Below the pieces are notes generated by a model. It was not told where the DNA came from and did not search any database. It saw nothing but the letters and a program-made list of their open reading frames with translations. A stretch of 55,743 nt of DNA from Bacteroidales bacterium H4 (GTDB lineage Bacteria > Bacteroidota > Bacteroidia > Bacteroidales > Muribaculaceae). Positions 1 through 7,935 of this stretch are shown one piece after another; positions within the stretch are counted from its first letter, which is position 1; every line of letters starts with the position of its first letter. Where the stretch lies: NCBI GenBank assembly GCA_001701165.1, contig DAAP01000015.1, positions 1 to 55,743 on the forward strand, written 5' to 3'. Position numbers and translations under genes: made by a program.

Positions 1-1221
1 AAAAGTGCATTTGATATTGAAAAGGCTAACGATGACCCGTTATACCCCTACGACAATCCCGATGACCCACACGGCGATGATTACAATCCCACGATGTGCG
101 ACCGCGCGACACTTTATGTGCCGAGGGCGGCAATAGAGGCGTACAAGGCCGACCCAGTGTGGGGTCAATTCGAAAGAATCCGCGCTATCGAAGACGGCAT
201 ACCAAATGCTGCTTCTTCGTTCCTCTGTTTGCCGACATACACGGTGGGCAATCTCAGATATGCCCTCAATGAGACCGCCCGAGACAGCTACAATGCCTCA
301 ATATACAAGTACGCCGGGGCTATCGTAGTTCCTAACAACGATAAGGAAGTGAAGTATTCCGGCAAAATTACCGTGCCCGAGAAAGTTACCATCAACGGCA
401 CCGAATATCCCGTATTCGGATTTATGTGGCTTTCCGAGTATTCCGAGAACGAAAGCTCGGACTTGGAGATATCCTTGCCCGAAGGTCTGAAAGTAATCGG
501 TTTCAACCGAAATTTCGGCGGCTCGCACAACACCATCAAGGCCATCAATATTCCCAAGACCGTGGAATACATCGGCGCGATGAAATACGTTGTCCCCGGC
601 GCTACTGTGACCCTTCCCGGAACGATTAAGGTCGTTTCAGCCGCTGCCGGCATCGAAGCCGAGAAACTTGTCATAGAGGACGGCGCACAGGTTCTCGGAA
701 CTCAAATCCTCGGCAAAACACTGATAACATGCCATAACAAAGAGCTGACAATCCCCGGCTCGGTGCAACTCGGTATGCTTGCAATAGATGCACGCGAGTT
801 GGAGAGCCTCAAAATTACAAAGTCCAAAATCAACGGTGCCTCACCGTATCTTGGCTCGCTTATCTGTCCGAATTCTCCATCTATAAAAAAGATTACTTGC
901 GAGTACACCGTGCCGCCGGAGACAAGCGGCGGTGCCTTCGGCCTCTATCACGGCTACGACATGTACGAGCGTGCTACGCTGTACGTGCCCGAAGAAGCAA
1001 TCGAGGCATACAAGACCGCTCCCGAATGGAAAAACTTCAAGAATATCTTGCCCATCAAGGACGGCGTGAGTGACGTGACTACGGACGATGCGCAAGTCGT
1101 CGCCACCGAGTATCACGACTTGTACGGCAGACGCCTCGAAGCACCGGCCGAGCGCGGCATCACCATCCGCACGGACGTCTACAGCGACGGCACACGCCGC
1201 TGCACCAAGGTATTGCACTGA
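1..1221 (+). CDS. BspA-like leucine-rich-repeat surface protein (5'-truncated by window edge)
   Basis: The reading frame is open from base 1, so this is the 3' part of a longer gene; the first internal ATG (94) is probably not the start. The product carries BspA/LRR_5-type repeats: beta-strand motifs (for example LPEGLKVIG, IPKTVEYIG, LPGTIKVV) repeat at irregular spacing. A capping segment of the form RATLYVPxxAIEAYK occurs twice, near the beginning and near residue 300 of the visible part. The last about 35 residues (YHDLYGRRLEAP and onward) resemble the short C-terminal sorting-like domains of Bacteroidales secreted proteins. Such proteins are cell-surface or secreted, often linked to adhesion, and no enzymatic role is expected. 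A strong hairpin follows the stop. Family assignment is fairly sure; ligand and role are unknown. Confidence 0.8.
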   Translation, partial: KSAFDIEKANDDPLYPYDNPDDPHGDDYNPTMCDRATLYVPRAAIEAYKADPVWGQFERIRAIEDGIPNAASSFLCLPTYTVGNLRYALNETARDSYNASIYKYAGAIVVPNNDKEVKYSGKITVPEKVTINGTEYPVFGFMWLSEYSENESSDLEISLPEGLKVIGFNRNFGGSHNTIKAINIPKTVEYIGAMKYVVPGATVTLPGTIKVVSAAAGIEAEKLVIEDGAQVLGTQILGKTLITCHNKELTIPGSVQLGMLAIDARELESLKITKSKINGASPYLGSLICPNSPSIKKITCEYTVPPETSGGAFGLYHGYDMYERATLYVPEEAIEAYKTAPEWKNFKNILPIKDGVSDVTTDDAQVVATEYHDLYGRRLEAPAERGITIRTDVYSDGTRRCTKVLH

Positions 1222-1244
1222 CAATTCTGAGTATATTGATATAG

Positions 1245-1283
1245 AAGGCAGAGGCCGTTGGAATACCCCACGGCCTCTGCCTT
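1245..1283. terminator. Bidirectional hairpin terminator
   Basis: A perfect 14-bp inverted repeat (1245-1258 with 1270-1283, 11-nt loop) lies between the convergent BspA-like gene and tatD. It has no long T-run on either side, so its strength is uncertain, but position and stability fit a shared terminator. Confidence 0.7.
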
Positions 1284-1353
1284 GTGCAATATAGTGTGTG
1301 ATACCGGCGTCGGGGAGGGCGGGTTCTTCGAAATGTATTAGGTTGAATGTCGG

Positions 1354-1968
1354 TTAAAGGCCGAGGGCGTTGCGGATGTCGGCGATGTTGGCTGTGGGGT
1401 CATCGTCTGTTTCGGCAAGCAGTCGGTCGCGTGGAATGACGGCGATGGCGGTCGGATTGTGGCGTATGCCCATGGAAATGTACATGCCGTGGTCAAGTAG
1501 TTGACGCGCCAATTCGGGCCGTCCTCTGAATCCGTGGATTATCCATAGCGGAGTACGGCCGCCGTTGCGCCGCATTACTTCCCTTTGGACGTCGTAAAGG
1601 TTATCGTATGCGCCTACAATGTGTACTATCAACGGCTTGGCCAAATCGTCGGCCATGAATGCTTGGCGCCTGAATACCGGTAGTTGCACGTCTATGTTCG
1701 GGCCGTGTCGCAGGTCGAGGCCGGCTTCGCCTATGGCGTATGCATTGGGGTTGGAGAGTACATCTTCGAGCCATGTCCATGTGATGTCGGTGGCCTTGTC
1801 TGCCTCCCACGGGTGTATTCCGGCACTAAAAAGTGTCGGCGGTATAGGTGGTACGGCTTCCAATGCGATGTTCATTACTGCCGAGCCGTCATTGATGTCA
1901 TGACGATGGGTGTGGATGTCGGCCGGTATCGGAGTAGGTAGCGGCGGCGGAGTCAGTATTGTTTTCAT
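1354..1968 (-). CDS. TatD family metal-dependent hydrolase
   Basis: This is a compact (204-residue) TatD-type amidohydrolase, a TIM-barrel metal-dependent DNase/phosphoesterase family. The metal-site residues are visible: HxH at 19/21, Glu81 in GEAGLD, His116, His145 in IIHGF and Asp188 in ETDD. E. coli TatD proteins are about 260 residues; the shorter form is common in Bacteroidetes. The frame is open further upstream to 2253, but that stretch overlaps yidD and looks like a basic, low-complexity shadow, so I start at the ATG at 1968. It is the last gene of the hemD-rnpA-yidD-tatD run. Its physiological substrate cannot be deduced. Confidence 0.88.
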   Translation of the reverse strand: MKTILTPPPLPTPIPADIHTHRHDINDGSAVMNIALEAVPPIPPTLFSAGIHPWEADKATDITWTWLEDVLSNPNAYAIGEAGLDLRHGPNIDVQLPVFRRQAFMADDLAKPLIVHIVGAYDNLYDVQREVMRRNGGRTPLWIIHGFRGRPELARQLLDHGMYISMGIRHNPTAIAVIPRDRLLAETDDDPTANIADIRNALGL

Positions 1969-2014
1969 CGTTGGATTGTGTCGTATGGTATGGGAAGATG
2001 TTCGGGCGTGCCTG

Positions 2015-2290
2015 TTATGGCACGGGGTCGTATCCGCTTCCGCCCCAAGGATGGCAGCGCAGTATGCGGCGTATGGCCAGCCAAAGTCCGCGTATGGGAC
2101 CGTGTTTTTTGATAGCTTCGAGCGCGTAACGGCTGCAAGTGGGCGTAAAACGGCATGACGGCGGCGTGAGCGGCGAGATGCAGGCACGGTAAAAGTATAT
2201 GGGGGCGCATAGCAGTGCGACAAATATGGCTCGGATGCCACGCGTGACGGCACGCATCCCGACCGCTAAGATGCGTATCGGTGATTTCAC
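2015..2290 (-). CDS. yidD: Membrane protein insertion efficiency factor YidD
   Basis: This 91-residue protein is a clear YidD. An amphipathic, basic N-terminus is followed by the conserved FYRACISPLTPPSCRFTP segment, CSRYALEAIKKHG and the C-terminal HPWGGSGYDPVP motif. YidD works at the inner face of the cytoplasmic membrane beside the YidC/Sec machinery to help insert membrane proteins. Its start overlaps the end of rnpA by 4 nt (2287-2290), implying translational coupling; rnpA-yidD is a widely conserved pair. The neighbouring yidC often found in other phyla is absent here. Confidence 0.95.
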   Translation of the reverse strand: MKSPIRILAVGMRAVTRGIRAIFVALLCAPIYFYRACISPLTPPSCRFTPTCSRYALEAIKKHGPIRGLWLAIRRILRCHPWGGSGYDPVP

Positions 2291-2712
2291 TTGTCGCCGT
2301 CCTCGGCGGCGGCTTCGGGCGATACCGGCAGTGGCGGCAGGGCGGCAAGTATGCGTTTTACCGCGCCCAGTACTCGCGTGTATGGCAGAACTCTGTCGGC
2401 TACGTAGATTATGGCCAATTGGATGTGGCGCTCGTCGGTGCGGTTGTCGGGACGCGGCATGGACAGACGCATGGCTTCGCGGATGCGCCGACGCATCTGT
2501 ACGCGGTCGACGCCGTGGCGCAGACGCCGCTTGGGTATATTGATCATGAAGGCGATGTCGGCCTTGGTGTCATGACATTGACGCCATACGGCCCGCAACG
2601 GGTAAGCCAAGGTTTTACCGATGTCGTCCGAGCTGTCTTTGGCGGAGAATAATGCATCGAGCGTGGTGGTGCCACGCAGTCGCTGATGTCGTCGCAGTGT
2701 CAGTGCCGGCAT
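2287..2712 (-). CDS. rnpA: Ribonuclease P protein component
   Basis: RnpA is the small basic protein cofactor of RNase P, which with M1 RNA removes 5' leaders from pre-tRNA. At 141 residues it is slightly longer than the usual 110-130, with an acidic C-terminal tail (PEAAAEDGDK). The start LRRHQRLRG and the central basic helix fit the family. The signature helix reads GVDRVQMRRRIRE where most members have xVxRNxxKRxxRE, so the usually invariant Asn is Val. It sits 78 nt downstream of hemD and overlaps yidD by 4 nt. Identity rests on family features plus the rnpA-yidD context. Confidence 0.88.
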   Translation of the reverse strand: MPALTLRRHQRLRGTTTLDALFSAKDSSDDIGKTLAYPLRAVWRQCHDTKADIAFMINIPKRRLRHGVDRVQMRRRIREAMRLSMPRPDNRTDERHIQLAIIYVADRVLPYTRVLGAVKRILAALPPLPVSPEAAAEDGDK

Positions 2713-2790
2713 GGTCGCTTGGTTGTTAGTGCGTATAGGGTGAAAATTGTCGTGCCGGGTGATGGTTGCGGCACGGCACGCGTCTGCGGC

Positions 2791-3552
2791 TTATTCGGCG
2801 GCGTTTTCGTCGCTTATCGAGTCAAGGTATCGGTTGATGGCCGAGGCCATGGAGGGCGATTCCTTGGTGGGAGCTTCGATGTCCAGACGAAGTCCGGCGT
2901 CTTTGACGGCTGCTGCGGTAGCTGTGCCGAAGGCGGCGATGACAACATCGTCTTGCTTGAAGTCGGGGAAGTTCTTGAGCAGTGAGTTGATGCCTTGCGG
3001 GCTGAAGAATACCAGCATGTCGTAATCGAATTTGGCGTCATTGGGAAACTCGTTGGGCACAGTGCGATACATCACTGCACGGGCGTAGTTTATCTTGGCA
3101 TTGTCCAGCATCTTGGAGTCTTCGCCGTTGCTGACATCGGATACGGCGAGGATATAGTGCTCGTTTTTGTGCTTGGCTATAAATGGCATCAAGTCGGCGA
3201 GTTTGCCGGTCTTGGCGGAGAAGATCTTGCGTTTGCGGAACACAATGTACTTTTGCAGATACAGTGCTATGGACTCGGTGGTGCAGAAGTATTTCATGGT
3301 GTCAGGCATGACGAGGCGCATTTCTTCGCATAGGCGGAAGAAGTGATCCACGGCAGTCTTCGCAGTGAAAATTATGGCTGTAAATTCAGGGATACTGACT
3401 TTTTGCTGGCGAAATTCGCGTGCAGAAAGGCCTTCGACTTTGATAAATGGATGAAAAACCATTTCTACGCCGAATTTTTCGGCGAGGCTATAGTATGGCG
3501 ACTTCTCGGATGCCGGCTTCGGCTGGGAGATGAGTATCTTTTTAATTTTCAC
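2791..3552 (-). CDS. hemD: Uroporphyrinogen-III synthase
   Basis: This 253-residue protein matches the Bacteroidetes HemD type, which closes and inverts the D ring of hydroxymethylbilane to make uroporphyrinogen III for haem and sirohaem. It starts MKIKKILISQPKP and contains the paired-domain features FTAKTAVDHFF, VFFSPQGINSLLKNF and IAAFGTATAAAVKDAGL. HemD is poorly conserved, so the call relies on overall pattern and on the DUF4271-hemD-rnpA order, which I recall from other Bacteroidales. It is noticeably Lys-rich compared with the Arg/Ala-rich neighbours. It follows DUF4271 by 27 nt. Confidence 0.85.
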   Translation of the reverse strand: MKIKKILISQPKPASEKSPYYSLAEKFGVEMVFHPFIKVEGLSAREFRQQKVSIPEFTAIIFTAKTAVDHFFRLCEEMRLVMPDTMKYFCTTESIALYLQKYIVFRKRKIFSAKTGKLADLMPFIAKHKNEHYILAVSDVSNGEDSKMLDNAKINYARAVMYRTVPNEFPNDAKFDYDMLVFFSPQGINSLLKNFPDFKQDDVVIAAFGTATAAAVKDAGLRLDIEAPTKESPSMASAINRYLDSISDENAAE

Positions 3553-3579
3553 TTGCCTAAATAATTGTATTGTTGTTGT

Positions 3580-4539
3580 TTATGCGCCTACGCTGACGAT
3601 TTTAAGAGCACAAGAATATAGGAAAATCACAGGTGTGATTTCGAGAGTGCAAAGGTACAAAATAAAGTAAAAAGGCGAGGAAATATTAATGTAAAAAATG
3701 CTAAAACCTTTGATAAAAAATGCGATACGCGCCAGAACGCATAGGGCTGCGGCGATGACGAGCGCCACTCCGGCAGCCGGTGGATCGAATACAGCGAGGG
3801 TCACCGGTATGGTTAGGGCCAAGGCTAATGGAACTTGCGTGGCGTTGTATGCGCGTAACCATGCTTTGCGCTTGTGCGTATCGCCGAAGGCGTATCCCAC
3901 AATATTGTATCCGGCGAGCATAAAGAGGAAGTAGGCGCCTACAGCTAAGGTCAGCAGCAGTACCGGCACGGTGCCGAGGTCGGACACGGTGGCTATGGAG
4001 GGTTCGAGAGCCTTGGTAAGCAGAATCGTGCAGCAGATTACGAGCAGGGTGTATATTCCGGCAAGGCTCCATCGGTCGGCGGCATCGCGTTCGTCGTAAC
4101 GTCGGGTGGCACGCACTCCGGGGCGCAGGTCGTGGCCTATGGAGGAGAGCAGGCGTGTACCGCGGCGCAGGCTGATTATGGCAATGACAATGCCTATGCC
4201 GAGCAACGCAGGCATATCGGAATTGGCGCCGGGAGGCAGTGACCGTGGTTCCAGGCCTTTGGTCCATGCGGGGGGCTGTGGTGGAACTGCGGTGTGTGTA
4301 TGTGACTGTTTCTGTGTTGATTGTGAGACGTGGCAGATTGCCAGACTGTCGGCCGTGAAAGGTGCGTGCATGTCTTGCATGAACACGCTGTCGGTCGGGT
4401 CCGGTCCCATGGTTGCGGCTGCTGTGTTTTGCACGTCAGACACTACATGTTTGGTCTCCGTAGGGACGGCAGCGGGTGCAGCGATGTGATGTGCATCGCT
4501 GTATCCGGGGTGCTGTATTGTGCCTATCGTGTCCGGCAT
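3580..4539 (-). CDS. DUF4271 membrane protein
   Basis: This is a 319-residue DUF4271 protein. The first about 105 residues are polar, His/Pro/Thr-rich and probably disordered. From about residue 107 (NSDMPALLGIGIVIAIISL) there are about six to seven hydrophobic segments, including TLLVICCTILLTKAL and VLLLTLAVGAYFLFMLAGYN. The family is confined to Bacteroidetes and sits next to hemD in many of them; the biochemical role is unknown. The polar N-terminus may mean that a later start is used, but no better ATG stands out. The C-terminal LYLCTLEI segment is typical of the family. Confidence 0.8.
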   Translation of the reverse strand: MPDTIGTIQHPGYSDAHHIAAPAAVPTETKHVVSDVQNTAAATMGPDPTDSVFMQDMHAPFTADSLAICHVSQSTQKQSHTHTAVPPQPPAWTKGLEPRSLPPGANSDMPALLGIGIVIAIISLRRGTRLLSSIGHDLRPGVRATRRYDERDAADRWSLAGIYTLLVICCTILLTKALEPSIATVSDLGTVPVLLLTLAVGAYFLFMLAGYNIVGYAFGDTHKRKAWLRAYNATQVPLALALTIPVTLAVFDPPAAGVALVIAAALCVLARIAFFIKGFSIFYINISSPFYFILYLCTLEITPVIFLYSCALKIVSVGA

Positions 4540-4585
4540 GTGTCTGTCGCTGCGTTTGGGGTAAATGTCTGTACGCCGGTTCTTT

Positions 4586-5167
4586 TTAGAATGGTACTGC
4601 GCCCAGGGCTATGTCCGCCGCTTCTTCAGCTGTGGTGGCTACGCGGTACAGCTTATTGTCACTGTAGGTGTTGAGAAAGCCTTGGCGTTCGGCGCATGCC
4701 AGCATTGCCAGCAGGGCATCGTAATATCCGTCTATGTTTAATATTATGACGGGGCCGCTGTAAAGTCCCAATTTACGCCATGTGATGATTTCGAGCAGTT
4801 CCTCGAAAGTTCCCACTCCTCCGGGCAAAGCTATGGCGGCATCGCTGAGTTCGGCCATAGTAGCCTTGCGTGTGTGCATGTCTTCGGTGACAATGGTGTG
4901 GCTTAGGCCGGGATGCTGCCATCCGCGTTCTTCCATGAAGCGAGGGATGACGCCTATGGTTCGGCCTCCGGCGGCGAGTGCGGCGTCGTTGACGGCGCCC
5001 ATGAGGCCTCGGCGGCCTCCGCCGTTGATGACGGCTGTGCCGCGTTGTGCCAAGGTTGTGCCAAGGCGTTGCGCGGCCACGAAATAGGCCTGCGGAATAT
5101 CCTCGGACGACGCCGCGTAAACGGTTACTGCCGGGTGTGGGATGCTGTCATACCGGGCGGCAATCAT
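4586..5167 (-). CDS. LOG family protein (lysine decarboxylase-like, cytokinin-type phosphoribohydrolase fold)
   Basis: This 193-residue protein has the LOG signature PGGVGT at 115-120 followed by FEE, and the conserved MHTRKATM segment near residue 100. These residues form the nucleotide-monophosphate phosphoribohydrolase site of LOG/PpnN-like enzymes. The family hydrolyses N6-substituted AMP or related purine nucleotides; the bacterial substrate here is unknown. The true start is the ATG at 5167, whose A is shared with the panB stop (TGATG), so it is translationally coupled to panB. The frame open upstream to 5437 is a basic shadow of panB. Confidence 0.9.
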   Translation of the reverse strand: MIAARYDSIPHPAVTVYAASSEDIPQAYFVAAQRLGTTLAQRGTAVINGGGRRGLMGAVNDAALAAGGRTIGVIPRFMEERGWQHPGLSHTIVTEDMHTRKATMAELSDAAIALPGGVGTFEELLEIITWRKLGLYSGPVIILNIDGYYDALLAMLACAERQGFLNTYSDNKLYRVATTAEEAADIALGAVPF

Positions 5168-5988
5168 CAGTATTGTTCGTTTTCGTTGGGGAAGTCGCCG
5201 GACTTGACGTCTTTGATGTAATGTCCTATGGCCTCGTTGATAATGCCGGCGAGGTCGGCGTAGCGGCGCAGGAATTTGGGCGAAAAGTCCTGATTTATGC
5301 CCAGCATGTCGTGTATTACCAGTACTTGGCCGTCTACACCTCCGCCTGCTCCTATGCCTATGACGGGGATGGTGAGTTTGGAGGCCACTTCGGTGGCCAG
5401 CGTGGCGGGTATTTTTTCGAGTACGATGGCAAAGCATCCTATTTCCTGAAGCATAAGTGCATCAGCTATCAGCTTCTCGGCTTCGGCCTTCTCCTTGGCG
5501 CGTACGGCGTAGGTGCCGAACTTGTTGATGGACTGAGGTGTGAGGCCCAGGTGTCCCATCACGGGTATTCCGGCGCTGAGTATGCGTTCGATGCTTTCGC
5601 GCACTTCGGCACCGCCTTCGATTTTCACGGCCTCGGCATGGCTTTCCTTCATGATGCGTATTGCGTTGGCCAGGGCTTCTTTGCTGTTGCCTTGGTAGCT
5701 GCCGAAGGGCATATCGCACACTACGAGGGCACGTCTGGTGCCTTTGATGACGCTCTTGGCATGGTATATCATCTGGTCCAGCGTGATGGGAAGTGTGGTC
5801 ATGTTGCCGGCCATAACGTTGGAGGCCGAATCGCCCACGAGTATGACGTCGATACCGGCGCCGTCCACCAGTATGGCAGTGGAGTAATCGTACGCTGTGA
5901 GCATACTTATTTTTTCGCCGCGAGCCTTCATCTCGGTAAGGCGTGCGGTGGTTACTTTTCGTTTGTTGTCTACTGTGTTGGTTGACAT
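5167..5988 (-). CDS. panB: 3-methyl-2-oxobutanoate hydroxymethyltransferase
   Basis: PanB transfers a hydroxymethyl group from 5,10-methylene-THF to 2-oxoisovalerate, giving ketopantoate, the first step of pantothenate/CoA synthesis. The 273-residue protein has the family landmarks ISMLTAYDYSTA, VGDSASNVMAG, VVCDMPFGSYQ, VKIEGG and PVMGHLGLTPQS, plus GIGAGGGVDGQVLV near the C-terminus. I start at the ATG at 5988, giving the N-terminus MSTNTVDNKRKVTTARL; the frame extends further upstream but across the putative promoter palindrome at 6086-6113. Stop and LOG start overlap. Other pantothenate genes are not in the window. Confidence 0.96.
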   Translation of the reverse strand: MSTNTVDNKRKVTTARLTEMKARGEKISMLTAYDYSTAILVDGAGIDVILVGDSASNVMAGNMTTLPITLDQMIYHAKSVIKGTRRALVVCDMPFGSYQGNSKEALANAIRIMKESHAEAVKIEGGAEVRESIERILSAGIPVMGHLGLTPQSINKFGTYAVRAKEKAEAEKLIADALMLQEIGCFAIVLEKIPATLATEVASKLTIPVIGIGAGGGVDGQVLVIHDMLGINQDFSPKFLRRYADLAGIINEAIGHYIKDVKSGDFPNENEQY

Positions 5989-6357
5989 GATGTTGTGATG
6001 AGTGTAAATGTCTTTTGGGAGCGGCTTTGGGCTGCTATGTAGGCATGGCCGTGCACATATACCGTGGTCCGTTCCCGATAAAATTGTCCGCAAAGTTACA
6101 AAACTTCGCGGACATAGCCGCATCTGAGTGCGCCGATGGTGTCACATATTGCTGTTTTTCAGACTTGGACGAGTATGGCATCGACCACCCACAGCCAAAG
6201 CGGACAGGCTGGGATGAAAGCGAGGACACTAAGAGCCAATGACGATGCCCCATATGCGCCCGGAAAATATTTGGTGAAAAATGGCGAAGTGATTGATGGG
6301 TAGGGTGTTGAGGTGCGGTCGTGAAAAAGTGGTACAGACAGGTCTTTTCTAAACGAT
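5989..6357. other. Intergenic region with panB leader and promoter
   Basis: This 369-bp gap separates the flippase stop from the panB start. It holds about 93 nt of putative panB leader, a TAACTTTG -7 element inside an inverted repeat (6086-6113), and about 240 bp in which I see no gene, RNA or strong terminator. Short open frames here lack coding character. Confidence 0.6.
6086..6113 (-). promoter_or_regulatory. Inverted repeat covering a Bacteroidetes -7 element upstream of panB
   Basis: Arms 6086-6097 and 6102-6113 are complementary at 11 of 12 positions around a 4-nt centre. The minus strand of the left arm contains TAACTTTG (6091-6098), matching the Bacteroidetes -7 consensus TAnnTTTG about 100 nt upstream of the panB ATG. 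No good -33 element is visible. The palindrome could be an operator; this is inference. Confidence 0.5.
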
Positions 6358-7905
6358 TTATTTGTCTTCCGATGAACCTTGTTTGCTTGCTTTGCATCGA
6401 GGCAGGATGTACGCCAATGCCTCGTTTTGGACCGTAGAACCGAGGCAGCGGTTGGTACCGAGGTACAGCGCGGCTCCGAATACGACCTGTGTCGGCAGCG
6501 CCAGCCAGGGAGAAAAGGCGAGGGCGTTGCCAATGGCCAGCATTCCTGCCCCGATGACTACGGCCATGGCGGCGTAGGGGGCTATGTCGGCCAGGTAACG
6601 CCGTATGGGCATGGCGGTGGCGCGGCTGACGGCGAATAGTGATGCCGCCCAAGCAACAATGGCCGCAGCAAGCTGGCCCCACAAAAGGATTTCGACGCCA
6701 AGAACGATGTTGTCGGAGGTGCTCAGTGCCATGTACGGGAAGGTGATGGCTATGGCCACCAAGGCCACGGTATCACGCAGCACTTCCAGGTAGAATATGG
6801 TGCGTGCACGCCCCAGAGCCAATAGATAATTTGAGTACAGCCCCGTGAGTACGGTGAATATTCCGCGTGCAAGAAGCAGTTGGAATAGAATGATGGATGC
6901 ATCCCATTTGGCACCAAAAAGGATGTGGAATATCGGGGTGGCGCATACGGCCAGTCCGACCATCACCGGAAAAAGGATGTATGCGGTGACGCGATCCATT
7001 TTGGAGGCCAAACGCGCAAAGCGCTCGGCTTGGTCTTGTACACCTGACAGCACCGGGACAAATGTCGAGGTGAGTACCTGGCTCAGAGATGCGGTCATCA
7101 TTTTGCTCCATTTGTCCGCCTGGCTGTAATAGCCAAGTGACACCAGTCCCACGCGGTTGCCTATAAGGAAGGCGTATATGTTTTGGAATATGGTGTTGAG
7201 CAGCGAGGTCAACGTCATGCCGGCGCCTACGCCCGCAAACGACCATAGGGCTTTCCACGAAAGGCGGTACAGAGGCCGCCATTGGCTCATAATCCACAGC
7301 ATCAGCGTCTTGACGGCTGCTACGGTGATGGTCTGCCAAACTATGGCCCAAGCGCCGTACCCGGCGAAAGCCAGCCATATTCCGATGATGGCTCCGGCGC
7401 ATAGTCCGATGGCATTGGCTATGGCTACCGGCCGTACATTCAATTGCTTGGTGTATAGGTTGGTTTGGACTATGGCGGCGGCGTTGAGCGGCAGCGAAAG
7501 GAACATCACGCGTGCTAAGGCGGTCAATTGGTCTCCGCCGTGAAACCATCCGGAGATTGCCGGTGCTGCCACAAACAATAAGGCATACAGCGTAATGGAG
7601 GCTATGATATTGAACCATAGCACCGAAGAGTAGTCCAGTCGGGAGGGGGCCTTGCGCTGGATCAAGGCCGAGGATAGGCCGCTGTCTATCAGCAACGAGG
7701 CAAAGGCTTGGAAGACGAGAACTGCGCCCACGAGGCCGAAATCGTGCTGCGAGAGCAAACGAGCCAGCACTACGCCGGTGACGGCGTATAGTATCTGCGA
7801 TCCGAAGCGGTCGATGACGTTCCATTTCATGGAGCGTGCCGTGCGCCGCTTCAGGTTGTCTTGCTGCGCGTCTGTGCTTATGGATGTGGATGTGTCGTCA
7901 GGCAT
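6358..7905 (-). CDS. MOP-superfamily polysaccharide/lipid flippase (Wzx-like)
   Basis: This 515-residue protein is an integral membrane flippase of the Polysacc_synt_3/RfbX type. After a short charged N-terminus (RRTARSMKWNVIDRFGSQ) come about 12-14 hydrophobic segments, including VTGVVLARLLSQHDFGLVGA, a hallmark of the family's first helices, and LLIDSGLSSALIQRK. Such proteins flip undecaprenyl-linked oligosaccharide units for capsule, exopolysaccharide or LPS O-units. No glycosyltransferase cluster surrounds it, so its cargo is unknown. It ends ILPRCKASKQGSSEDK. It lies 30 nt downstream of the head-GIN gene and may be co-transcribed with it and dusB. Confidence 0.87.
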   Translation of the reverse strand: MPDDTSTSISTDAQQDNLKRRTARSMKWNVIDRFGSQILYAVTGVVLARLLSQHDFGLVGAVLVFQAFASLLIDSGLSSALIQRKAPSRLDYSSVLWFNIIASITLYALLFVAAPAISGWFHGGDQLTALARVMFLSLPLNAAAIVQTNLYTKQLNVRPVAIANAIGLCAGAIIGIWLAFAGYGAWAIVWQTITVAAVKTLMLWIMSQWRPLYRLSWKALWSFAGVGAGMTLTSLLNTIFQNIYAFLIGNRVGLVSLGYYSQADKWSKMMTASLSQVLTSTFVPVLSGVQDQAERFARLASKMDRVTAYILFPVMVGLAVCATPIFHILFGAKWDASIILFQLLLARGIFTVLTGLYSNYLLALGRARTIFYLEVLRDTVALVAIAITFPYMALSTSDNIVLGVEILLWGQLAAAIVAWAASLFAVSRATAMPIRRYLADIAPYAAMAVVIGAGMLAIGNALAFSPWLALPTQVVFGAALYLGTNRCLGSTVQNEALAYILPRCKASKQGSSEDK

Positions 7906-7935
7906 CCGTGTCGCGTATTAGGCCGTATTGTCAGC

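Noticed and set aside
3650..3657. TACCTTTG on the minus strand as a hemD promoter
   Set aside because: It lies inside the conserved LYLCTLE codons of DUF4271, so the match is probably coincidental; no -33 element.
5047..5985. 312-codon plus-strand frame opposite panB
   Set aside because: Antisense shadow; Tyr/Gly/His-rich with no recognisable domain.
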